Part shown: piece by piece, positions 7,113 to 13,427 of the stretch
Numbering within the stretch: the stretch's first letter is position 1
Layout of the letters: each line of letters opens with the position of its first letter
NCBI GenBank assembly: GCA_002495235.1
Contig: DAEG01000063.1
Coordinates: forward strand, 1 to 13,427
Origin: Euryarchaeota archaeon UBA287
Lineage (GTDB): Archaea > Thermoplasmatota > UBA186 > UBA287
Direction: 5' to 3'
Length of the DNA: 13,427 nucleotides
The notes under the pieces: generated by a model
What the model saw: only the letters and a program-made list of their open reading frames with translations
Told to the model about the DNA's origin: nothing
Database searches by the model: none
Made by a program: the position numbers and the translations under genes

Positions 7113-8313
7113 GATTGGTGAGGACAGCGTTAACGAACCATACAAGCTTCCCGATGGCTGGCGCTGGGTGAAGCTGAGGGAAATTTCAAAAGAATTTGTA
7201 AATGGTGGAACACCAGATACAAACGTACTAGAATATTGGGATGGGGAGATACCTTGGATAACAGGAGCAGATGTAACAGAGTTTTATGTTTCTAAAGGAA
7301 GAAAATATATAACAGAAGCGGGGCTCAGCCACAGTGCGACACATTTGGTTCCTAAAAATACTGTTTTGGTGGTTACAAGGACTGGCGTTGGGAAAATAGC
7401 CATCGCCGCAAATGATATATGTTTTAGCCAAGATATTACTGGGATAATTTGTGGTGAAAAAACTGAACCCGAATATTTGGCAAGATATATCTTATCTCGA
7501 GCAGATAATCTTGCAAGCATTCAAAGAGGCGCCACCATCAAAGGGATTATTAGAACGGATTTGGAAAATTTGAAAATCCCTCTTCCTCCTCTTTCTGAAC
7601 AGCACCGCATCGCCTCAAAAATTCAGGATCTCATGCAGGAGGTGAAGCGTGCCCGAACTGCCTGCGAAGAGCAGCTTGAGGCGGCCAGGGCCCTGCCCAA
7701 AGCCCATCTGCGCCAAGTATTTGAAAGCGAAGAGTCAAAGAGATGGGAGAAGAAGAAACTGGGGGAGGTGTGCGAATTTTTGGATAGCATGAGGATCCCT
7801 GTAAATGATTCGGAAAGGCAAAAAAGGATTGTCGGTAAAAGCATTGCAAAGCTTTATCCCTACTATGGTGCAAACGGTCAAGTTGGATGGATTGATGACT
7901 ATCTATTTGATGAAGAATTAGTTTTATTGGCTGAAGACGGTGGTTTCTTTGGATCAACCGATAGACCAATAGCGTATAGAGTAAGTGGCAAATGTTGGGT
8001 TAACAATCATGCACATGTTTTGCGTGCAAAGAGAGATGTAATAGACCTAGATTGGCTTTACTTTACTTTGGCAATCCGTCCTGATGTAATAGATTTTGTA
8101 TCTGGAACGACCCGTCCAAAACTTAATCAGGAGCAAGCCTCACTTATTCTTGTTCCTCTCCCTCCTCTTTCCGAACAGCGTCGCATCGCCGCCGATCTAA
8201 AAGAAAAAATGTCACATGCGGAAAGACTTCGCACGTCCATTGAGAAGCAGCTTGAGGCGATAAATGCCCTGCCGCAGGCAATATTGAGAAAGGCGTTCAG
8301 AGGTGAATTATGA
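7105..8313 (+). CDS. hsdS: Type I restriction enzyme, S (specificity) subunit with two TRDs
   Basis: HsdS recognises the bipartite DNA target and holds two HsdM copies and, for cleavage, HsdR. The 402-residue protein has the full two-part form. Target recognition domain 1 starts at YKLPDGWRWVKL (13-24), and the first conserved helical spacer starts after PLPPLSEQHRIA (159-170). Domain 2 starts at RWEKKKLGEVCEF (213-225), and the second spacer starts after PLPPLSEQRRIA (351-362). The two domains are unrelated in sequence, so an asymmetric target is expected; the target cannot be read from sequence. The recognition domains are AT-rich (25 of 60 bases G/C at 7201-7260, 21 of 60 at 8041-8100), while the spacer is not (35 of 60 at 7681-7740), the usual mark of domain exchange. 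The stop overlaps the next start as ATGA. Confidence 0.93.
   Translation: MNEIGEDSVNEPYKLPDGWRWVKLREISKEFVNGGTPDTNVLEYWDGEIPWITGADVTEFYVSKGRKYITEAGLSHSATHLVPKNTVLVVTRTGVGKIAIAANDICFSQDITGIICGEKTEPEYLARYILSRADNLASIQRGATIKGIIRTDLENLKIPLPPLSEQHRIASKIQDLMQEVKRARTACEEQLEAARALPKAHLRQVFESEESKRWEKKKLGEVCEFLDSMRIPVNDSERQKRIVGKSIAKLYPYYGANGQVGWIDDYLFDEELVLLAEDGGFFGSTDRPIAYRVSGKCWVNNHAHVLRAKRDVIDLDWLYFTLAIRPDVIDFVSGTTRPKLNQEQASLILVPLPPLSEQRRIAADLKEKMSHAERLRTSIEKQLEAINALPQAILRKAFRGEL
7579..7700 (+). repeat. hsdS conserved-region direct repeat, copy 1
   Basis: The DNA for the first conserved helical region is repeated 576 bases (192 codons) downstream. The first 36 bases (7579-7614) match 8155-8190 at 32 positions, and CAGCTTGAGGCG at 7672 recurs at 8248 in the same register. 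The identity falls at the PLPPLSEQ and QLEA protein motifs. Confidence 0.85.
8155..8276 (+). repeat. hsdS conserved-region direct repeat, copy 2
   Basis: Partner of the repeat at 7579. Because the offset is an exact number of codons, recombination between the copies would remove or duplicate a recognition domain while keeping the frame, leaving a half-length or extended HsdS. Confidence 0.85.
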
Positions 8314-8314
8314 A
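8299..8314 (+). repeat. 16-base direct repeat at hsdS / DUF3644 junction
   Basis: AGAGGTGAATTATGAA covers the last codons of hsdS (RGEL), the Shine-Dalgarno site and the start codon of the DUF3644 gene. An identical copy lies at 9318-9333. Bases immediately outside differ at both ends. Confidence 0.95.
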
Positions 8315-9332
8315 TTATCGCGGGTCATACAGACATCTCCTTCGCAATAGCAAGGCTGCAATGATTGCAGCTGTTGAAATATACAATAAACCAAGATTTG
8401 ATTACCGCGAAGAATGTTTCACCATACTGCTGTTGAATGCATGGGAACTTATTCTAAAGGCGTTTCTATCCAAAAAAGGCAAATCAATCTTTTATAAAAA
8501 GAAACGAAGAGAGCCGTATAAAACTCTTTCATGGAAAGACGCTTTTAATAAAGCTGAAAATTTTTTGCCATCTAACATTGAACCTCTACCTGTACGAAAA
8601 AACCTTGAACTTCTCAGCACTTATCGTGATAACGTGATACATTTTTATAATAAACAGGGTTTTGAGGTAGTTATTTACGAATTGGCACAGACCGCAATTA
8701 CTAATTACAAAGACCTTTTGAAAGAAGCATTCAATCTTGACCTTGGAGCCGACATCGGCTGGTATTTACTACCGCTAGGTATTAAGGCACCTGTTAATCC
8801 AATAGAGTATATTTCAGGAAAAAATTTCTCAGAAAATCACCCGATGCCAGCAGCCACAAGGCAGTTTCTTTCAGAGTTGAGGTCGGCTGTAGAAGAAGTG
8901 CAAAATGCACACGCGGATACTGGGCGACTTCTAACCATATTTACTGTAAAACTTGAGTCGTCCAAGAAAATTGACAAGGCTGATGTTGTGGTTGGCGTTC
9001 AGAGTGCTGGTGAAGAACCGGGTCCACTTGTTATTGAAAAAAAGGTAGACCCAAACATTACTCATCCACTACGCAGAAAGGATATTCTTGAAAAGATTGG
9101 AACTCTTCATGGAACCAAGTTTACATCTTACACATTTGACGCAATCGGTTGGAAGTATGATCTAAAGTCTGATCCTGTATACTGCTGGAAAGCTACAGAA
9201 GGAGTGCTCACGAGATATTCGTATGATATCATTCCTAGGATAAATCAACTATCTGAATCTGAGGTAGATGTAGCCATAAACGAATACCGTAAATACATGA
9301 ATAATAAAGAAAGAAAGAGAGGTGAATTATGA
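8310..9332 (+). CDS. DUF3644-family protein, HEPN-like putative ribonuclease
   Basis: The 340-residue protein resembles the DUF3644 family found beside type I R-M genes. Its N-terminal half is helical: a helix with LLLNAWELILKAFL (40-53) and then LSTYRDNVIHFYN, where Arg106 and His111 form an R-x4-H motif (RDNVIH). A helix of this type followed by R-x4-6-H is the signature of HEPN-fold RNases such as PrrC, RloC and many toxins. The C-terminal part (about 253-340), with PLRRKDILEKIG and GTKFTSYTFDAIGWKY, looks like a winged-helix-type domain. The gene sits between hsdS and hsdM with ATGA overlaps on both sides. It is clearly AT-rich (19 of 60 bases G/C at 8461-8520, against 34 of 60 at 9541-9600 in hsdM), indicating separate acquisition. 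A guard role, cutting RNA when restriction is inhibited, is inference from the motif and PrrC-like context; the family's biochemistry is not known to me. Confidence 0.8.
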   Translation: MNYRGSYRHLLRNSKAAMIAAVEIYNKPRFDYREECFTILLLNAWELILKAFLSKKGKSIFYKKKRREPYKTLSWKDAFNKAENFLPSNIEPLPVRKNLELLSTYRDNVIHFYNKQGFEVVIYELAQTAITNYKDLLKEAFNLDLGADIGWYLLPLGIKAPVNPIEYISGKNFSENHPMPAATRQFLSELRSAVEEVQNAHADTGRLLTIFTVKLESSKKIDKADVVVGVQSAGEEPGPLVIEKKVDPNITHPLRRKDILEKIGTLHGTKFTSYTFDAIGWKYDLKSDPVYCWKATEGVLTRYSYDIIPRINQLSESEVDVAINEYRKYMNNKERKRGEL

Positions 9333-9333
9333 A
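9318..9333 (+). repeat. 16-base direct repeat at DUF3644 / hsdM junction
   Basis: Second exact copy of AGAGGTGAATTATGAA. It ends the DUF3644 gene (also RGEL) and provides the ribosome binding site and start codon of hsdM. The first eight bases are expected for a Shine-Dalgarno site, but identity continues through the spacer and the start. Confidence 0.95.
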
Positions 9334-10837
9334 CCAGAAAAACAACCGCAGGATCACGACCCCCCAGTCCCTGAACGCGTACATAAAATCCATCTGCGAC
9401 ATAATGAGGCGCTCCGGCAGGGCGAGCGCTCTTCAATACGTCCCTGAGCTCACGTGGATGCTCTTTCTGCGCATACTCGACGAGCGGGAGGAGGAAGAGG
9501 CGGAGGAGGCAAGAGCGCTGGGCATTTCATTCTCGCCGTCTCTGGAATATCCCTACCGCTGGCGGGACTGGGCATCACCCATGGGAAAAAAGAGGCTCGA
9601 ATTGCAGTTCGGCACGCTTGGCGCATTCATGTCCTTTGTCAACGGCGATCTCATACCCTATCTCCGGAATCTCAAGAGCAGACCCGGAGCAACCCCGCGC
9701 CAGAAGGTCATAAGCGAGGTCTTTTCATCCACGGAGAGGACGTACATAGACACAGAGAGGAATCTTCTGGACATCCTTGATAAGATAGACACGCTCTCGT
9801 TAGAGAGCATGGATGAGACGCACATGTTCCCCATATCTCAGGTCTATGAGGGGCTGCTGCAGAAGATGGGCGAGAAGAACAATGACGGGGGCCAGTTCTT
9901 CACCCCGAGAGAGGTGATAAGGGTGATGGTGAGAGTCATAGACCCGGAGATAGGCAAGACGATCTATGACCCGTGCTGCGGGACCGGCGGCTTTCTGGCG
10001 CAGGCGTACCAGCACATGAAAGCAAAAGCAAAAACAGCCACGGACGTGGAGATCCTCAAGACAAGAACTTTTTATGGCAGAGAGAAAGAGAACCTCGTAT
10101 ATCCGATTGTACTGGCAAATCTCGTTCTCCAGGAGATAGATGAGCCACACATATGGCATGGGAATACGCTGACAGGTCTGGAGACCTACGGAGGGTTGTT
10201 CTCAGAAGCGCCCCCGCTCTTCGATGTTGTGCTCACCAATCCTCCATTCGGCGGGAAGGAGGGCAGAGACGCCCAGACGCAGTTTGCCTATAAGACCGCC
10301 TCGACGCAGGTGCTGTTCCTCCAGCATGTTATGGACAGTCTCAAACCCGGCGGGAGGTGCGGGATCGTGATGGATGAGGGGGTGCTTTTCCGCACTAACG
10401 AAAGGGCCTTCGTCCAGACAAAGCGCAAGCTTCTGAGCGAGTGCAACCTGTGGTGCATCGTCAGCCTCCCCCCAAAAGTCTTCGTGAACGCCGGGGCGGC
10501 GAGCAAGACCAATCTCCTGTTTTTCACAAAAGGTGAGCCCACGGAAGAGGTCTGGTATTACGACCTATCCGACCTCAACATAACAAAGAAACAGCCTCTG
10601 ACTATCGCTCACCTTGAGGAGTTCTTTAAACTGCTGCCGGAGAGAGCGGAGAGCGAGAGATCCTGGCGTGTGTCTGCGCAGGAGATCGCGGCAAGAAACT
10701 ACGACCTCAAGGCGGTCAACCCGAACCGCAAGGCAGGAGAGGACACAAGAACGCCTCAGGAACTGCTGTCAGTAATAGAGTCGCACACAGACGAGATCAG
10801 AGATGCGATAGCCCTGTTAAGAAAAGGGATGACGTAG
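9329..10837 (+). CDS. hsdM: Type I restriction enzyme, M subunit (adenine N6 methyltransferase)
   Basis: HsdM transfers methyl from S-adenosylmethionine to adenine N6 in the target set by HsdS, protecting host DNA. The 502-residue protein has an N-terminal helical domain (about 10-165), then QFFTPREV (189-196), the AdoMet motif I as DPCCGTGGF (214-222) and the catalytic motif IV NPPF (304-307). KPGGRCGIVMDEGVLF (339-354) and a C-terminal helical tail follow. Length and motif order are normal for the family and nothing essential is missing. The start overlaps the DUF3644 stop as ATGA. It is the last gene of the operon, an unusual place for the protective subunit; gene orders M-S-R or R-M-S are more familiar. 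Its GC and codon use resemble the flanking chromosome more than the DUF3644 gene does. Confidence 0.95.
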   Translation: MNQKNNRRITTPQSLNAYIKSICDIMRRSGRASALQYVPELTWMLFLRILDEREEEEAEEARALGISFSPSLEYPYRWRDWASPMGKKRLELQFGTLGAFMSFVNGDLIPYLRNLKSRPGATPRQKVISEVFSSTERTYIDTERNLLDILDKIDTLSLESMDETHMFPISQVYEGLLQKMGEKNNDGGQFFTPREVIRVMVRVIDPEIGKTIYDPCCGTGGFLAQAYQHMKAKAKTATDVEILKTRTFYGREKENLVYPIVLANLVLQEIDEPHIWHGNTLTGLETYGGLFSEAPPLFDVVLTNPPFGGKEGRDAQTQFAYKTASTQVLFLQHVMDSLKPGGRCGIVMDEGVLFRTNERAFVQTKRKLLSECNLWCIVSLPPKVFVNAGAASKTNLLFFTKGEPTEEVWYYDLSDLNITKKQPLTIAHLEEFFKLLPERAESERSWRVSAQEIAARNYDLKAVNPNRKAGEDTRTPQELLSVIESHTDEIRDAIALLRKGMT

Positions 10838-10970
10838 AGTGCGTCGCTGATGCTTTCCTTTATCGTGCCATCGAGGTGCTTTATCATGAGCGCTCTGCAC
10901 CTTTCCTGCAGCGCTGAAAGAGCTGGACTCTCATCTTTTGGGGTGCGCACTCCTGGCTTCTCCACCGAAA

Positions 10971-10980
10971 TTAAAAAATA
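10971..10980 (+). promoter_or_regulatory. TATA-like box for the glycosyltransferase gene
   Basis: TTAAAAAATA, preceded by CCGAAA, is centred 26 bases before ATG 11002. The spacing implies a leaderless transcript starting at or next to the start codon, so this gene is not part of the upstream operon. Confidence 0.55.
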
Positions 10981-11001
10981 AGATGTGGCTCATACAAGAA
11001 T

Positions 11002-12381
11002 ATGGTAAAGATCTGCTACGTGTCTCAATCCTTTTACCCGTACACCGGCGGTGTCTCTGATTACATCATTGATCTCGGCAAAAAACTGACAGGAGAGGGC
11101 TACGAAGTGCATGAGGTGACGCTGAGCACGCCTGAGACCCTGAGATACGAAGTGGTCGAGGGCATCCACACCCACAGGTTCTACAGGAGAGGATCGCCGG
11201 ACACGATATCGGAATACGGGATATTCAAGGAGAACATACTCAAGGTAAGCCATGGAGAGCGGGTCCGTCCTGACGTGCTGTCGCGCAGGGAGAAGTTCGG
11301 ATACAGGAAGTATCTCAAGATGAACGATGAGGCCCTGAAAGAGGTGAAACAGCTGAACGATGAAGAGCACTTTGACATAATACACGTGCACGACTTCCAG
11401 TTCCTCCCTCTCGGGGGGCTGCTTCGTGATGAGGGCATAGACTGCCCGCTGGTGTTCACATGGCACATACCGTTCCTTGACAGCCTGCCAGAGGAATGGA
11501 GTGACTTCTTCGTGGAGTACATGAACGACTATGACTGCTGCATCCTCTCGACTGAGGAGTACGTCGAGGCTGCTGTGAAAGCCGGGCTGGAGAAGGAAAA
11601 GACAGTCTGCATAATGCCGTTCATCGATTCCGCAAGGTTCAGTCAAGGAGACGGCAAAGCCTTCCGGGACAGGTACAGGCTCGACTGGGCCGGGGACCAG
11701 ACGATAGCGCAGAAGCCACAGACGAGGGATGACGCAATGGCCTGGTTCTACTACGTGCTCTACGGTCAGAGACCTACCGAAACCCCGTTCCTCGAGGGGC
11801 CGCCGGTCCTCCTGTGCGTCTCAAGGATGGACCCGCGAAAGGGGCAGGCGACGCTCATAGGCGCCATGCCCTACGTGCTGGAGGAGTTCCCCTACGCAAA
11901 GGCCGTTTTCATAGGCAACGGATCCCTCACCGGAAAGATAATAGCCAGCAAGAGCAGGGGAGGCTACGTAGAGAGGCTCAAGGATCTCGTGCAGCAGAGG
12001 AACCTGAGCAGGAACGTGGTGTTCACGGGGCACGTCGACGACGAGACCCTGAGGAACGCCTTCTCATCGAGCCTGGTCGCTGTCCAGCCGAGCATAATGG
12101 AGGGTTTCGGTCTGACAGTCACGGAGGCCATGATGTTCGGGAAGCCGGTCATAGGCTCGATGGTCGGTGGTATAAAGCACCAGATCGTTGACGGCGAGAC
12201 GGGCTATCTCTTCAACCCGGGCAACTACAAACAGCTGGCGGACAGGCTTCTTGAGCTTTTGAGGGATCCCCAGAAGGCGACGGCCATGGGCAGGAACGGG
12301 AGAGAGAGAGCCCTGAAGCTCTTTGACGTCTCGCGCGGGCTAAAGGATCATCTGAAGGTGTACGAGAGAGCACTCCGGTGA
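11002..12381 (+). CDS. GT4-family (GT-B fold) glycosyltransferase
   Basis: The 459-residue protein is a retaining glycosyltransferase of the GT4 type, likely cytoplasmic or membrane-peripheral. Seen: an N-terminal Rossmann domain starting with the glycine loop YPYTGGVSDYI (12-22), FDIIHVHDF (124-132) and TWHIPF (153-158). The C-terminal Rossmann domain starts near LLCVSRMDPRKG (270-281) and contains the sugar-nucleotide signature E-x7-E, Glu367 and Glu375 in EGFGLTVTEA, then GKPVIG and GGIKHQIVDGETGYL. The C-terminal signature recalls the trehalose synthase/phosphorylase (TreT-like) branch, but the acceptor cannot be assigned. Residues about 229-265 form an extra linker between the two lobes, with a WFYYVLYGQRP segment, not common in the family. 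No Shine-Dalgarno site is visible; the TATA-like box 26 bases upstream supports the chosen start. GC and codon use are host-like. Confidence 0.87.
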   Translation: MVKICYVSQSFYPYTGGVSDYIIDLGKKLTGEGYEVHEVTLSTPETLRYEVVEGIHTHRFYRRGSPDTISEYGIFKENILKVSHGERVRPDVLSRREKFGYRKYLKMNDEALKEVKQLNDEEHFDIIHVHDFQFLPLGGLLRDEGIDCPLVFTWHIPFLDSLPEEWSDFFVEYMNDYDCCILSTEEYVEAAVKAGLEKEKTVCIMPFIDSARFSQGDGKAFRDRYRLDWAGDQTIAQKPQTRDDAMAWFYYVLYGQRPTETPFLEGPPVLLCVSRMDPRKGQATLIGAMPYVLEEFPYAKAVFIGNGSLTGKIIASKSRGGYVERLKDLVQQRNLSRNVVFTGHVDDETLRNAFSSSLVAVQPSIMEGFGLTVTEAMMFGKPVIGSMVGGIKHQIVDGETGYLFNPGNYKQLADRLLELLRDPQKATAMGRNGRERALKLFDVSRGLKDHLKVYERALR

Positions 12382-12394
12382 TCTGATCGCGGCT

Positions 12395-12420
12395 CTGTCC
12401 ACGGCCGTGGGTCAGGACAG
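12395..12420. repeat. Palindrome nested in a larger inverted repeat
   Basis: A perfect 12-base palindrome, CCACGGCCGTGG (12399-12410), lies just after the glycosyltransferase stop. Arms CTGTCC (12395-12400) and GGACAG (12415-12420) offer a second, competing stem. It could be an RNA hairpin at the transcript end or a dimeric regulator site. No T-run follows directly, so a bacterial-style terminator is not supported. Confidence 0.4.
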
Positions 12421-12473
12421 GAAGAAAGCCGTCAGTCATGTCCACCGCGGATGACTACTCAACTGACAACAAC

Positions 12474-12482
12474 AAATAAATA
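12474..12482 (+). promoter_or_regulatory. TATA-like box for the C1 peptidase gene
   Basis: AAATAAATA is centred 27 bases before ATG 12505. No Shine-Dalgarno site precedes the start, again fitting a leaderless mRNA. Confidence 0.5.
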
Positions 12483-12504
12483 CTGATATTTTTATTAGAA
12501 AAAC

Positions 12505-13427
12505 ATGAGCGGAAAAACTCTTTTGGCAACGCTTTCCGTGGCACTGCTGCTCATCCTGCCCTTTGCAGGAGCCCAGGACATGGGTCTGAACAGATACCTG
12601 AGCGAGGAGCAGTATAGACACATGGAACTCATGGGGTATACGACAGCGGAACAGTTTCAGGCACTTGCCGAAATCGCACCTGACGCGCTGTGCGAGGAGC
12701 TTGACATAGACTACTACGAACTCGAGAACATACTGGAAGCCATGCCTTACACGAGGGATTTCGAGCCTGTTTACGAGGAGGATCAGCCTCTCGGTCTTCT
12801 GCTGGAGGACGAGCCGAGGATCGTGAGCTACGAAGAGCTGCTGGAGGAGCAGCCGGATTACGTCGACATGAGCAGCACAGATCTCATACCAAACTGCCCA
12901 CCGATAAGGAATCAGGGACAGAGAGGAACGTGTGCCTCATTCTCCGGCACGGTCTTCCTTGAGTACGAGTACATGAACTACGAAGGATACAACGACCTTG
13001 ACCTCAGCGAACAGTACTTCTTTTACGCCTGCAAGCAGAGGGACGGCAGCCCGTACAGTGACGGAACAACGATGACCGCCGTGAGGGACACAGTCAAGTA
13101 TGACGGTACGTGCTATGAGGACACATGGCCCTACAACCCGAACCCAACGAACGACCCTGCGCAGGGCCCAGCACCAGCAGGTGCTGCACAGGAGGCAAAG
13201 AGCTTTGTCTACCCGAACGTCAAGTACTGGAGCTCCAACCCCGGCATAAGCACACTGAAGAGCTACATAGACGACGGCCACATAATATCCTTCGGCACGG
13301 TCGTGTACAACTCGTGGTACAAATCGTCCGCAACAAAGAAGACGGGCGTCATAACGATGCCCATATCCGGTGACTCCGTCGCCGGCGGACACGCGATGGA
13401 TCTGGTGGGCTACGTTGACAACACCAG
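12505..13427 (+). CDS. Secreted papain-like (C1 family) cysteine peptidase, partial
   Basis: The ORF runs off the right edge after 307 codons. Residues 1-23 form a signal peptide: a short basic start, hydrophobic core LLATLSVALLLILPF and AGA before a likely cut ahead of QD. An acidic region (about 26-125), rich in Glu, Asp and Tyr, follows and probably acts as a propeptide. The catalytic domain starts near residue 126: NQGQRGTCASFSG gives the oxyanion Gln137 and nucleophile Cys143 with papain spacing. A GTCYEDTWPYNP segment matches the family core, and GGHAMDLVGY gives catalytic His296. The catalytic Asn should lie just beyond the window. Secreted C1 peptidases occur in several methanogen lineages, where substrates are mostly unknown. 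The catalytic pair is intact, so an active enzyme is expected. Confidence 0.88.
   Translation, partial: MSGKTLLATLSVALLLILPFAGAQDMGLNRYLSEEQYRHMELMGYTTAEQFQALAEIAPDALCEELDIDYYELENILEAMPYTRDFEPVYEEDQPLGLLLEDEPRIVSYEELLEEQPDYVDMSSTDLIPNCPPIRNQGQRGTCASFSGTVFLEYEYMNYEGYNDLDLSEQYFFYACKQRDGSPYSDGTTMTAVRDTVKYDGTCYEDTWPYNPNPTNDPAQGPAPAGAAQEAKSFVYPNVKYWSSNPGISTLKSYIDDGHIISFGTVVYNSWYKSSATKKTGVITMPISGDSVAGGHAMDLVGYVDNT

Overview
The window looks like archaeal chromosomal DNA, most likely from a mesophilic or moderately thermophilic euryarchaeon of the methanogen type. The evidence is heavy AGA/AGG and ATA codon use at intermediate GC, GAGGTGA-type Shine-Dalgarno sites inside an operon, and AT-rich TATA-like boxes about 25-27 bases upstream of start codons for stand-alone genes, which implies leaderless transcripts. 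I cannot name a genus from the sequence alone.

Layout. The left edge (868 down to 1, minus strand, cut by the window) is a LuxC-type acyl-CoA reductase. A 350-base intergenic stretch with two divergent TATA-like elements follows. From 1219 to 10837 runs one plus-strand defence operon: a stand-alone PD-(D/E)XK nuclease-like protein, a doubtful 54-codon ORF, hsdR, a RadC/JAMM protein with an N-terminal extension, an AlbA_2-GHKL ATPase-winged helix protein, hsdS, a DUF3644/HEPN-like protein, and hsdM. From hsdR to hsdM every junction overlaps (ATGA at four junctions, an 8-base overlap at the fifth), so expression is probably translationally coupled. To the right are two host-looking genes, each with its own TATA-like box: a GT4-family glycosyltransferase (11002-12381) and a secreted papain-like C1 peptidase (12505 onward, cut by the window).

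How the genes work together. HsdS carries two different target-recognition domains and would direct HsdM (adenine N6 methylation) and HsdR (ATP-driven translocation and cleavage) to a bipartite DNA target. The unusual part is the cargo between the subunits. The DUF3644 protein has an R-x4-H motif (RDNVIH) in a helical N-terminal domain, as HEPN ribonucleases do, and sits between hsdS and hsdM. This recalls PrrC, the HEPN anticodon nuclease embedded in a type I R-M locus. An exact 16-base repeat that includes the ribosome binding site and start codon brackets the gene, and the gene is much AT-richer than hsdM, so it looks like a replaceable cassette. RadC and the AlbA_2 ATPase lie between hsdR and hsdS and may form a further accessory module.

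Mosaic composition (AT-rich recognition domains, AT-rich DUF3644 and first nuclease gene, GC-richer HsdS spacer regions and hsdM) points to modular assembly and horizontal exchange. Three 11-base tandem repeats at the end of the AlbA_2 gene, just before hsdS, could vary in number and change the reading frame. All functional statements here are inferred from motifs and context; no database search was run.
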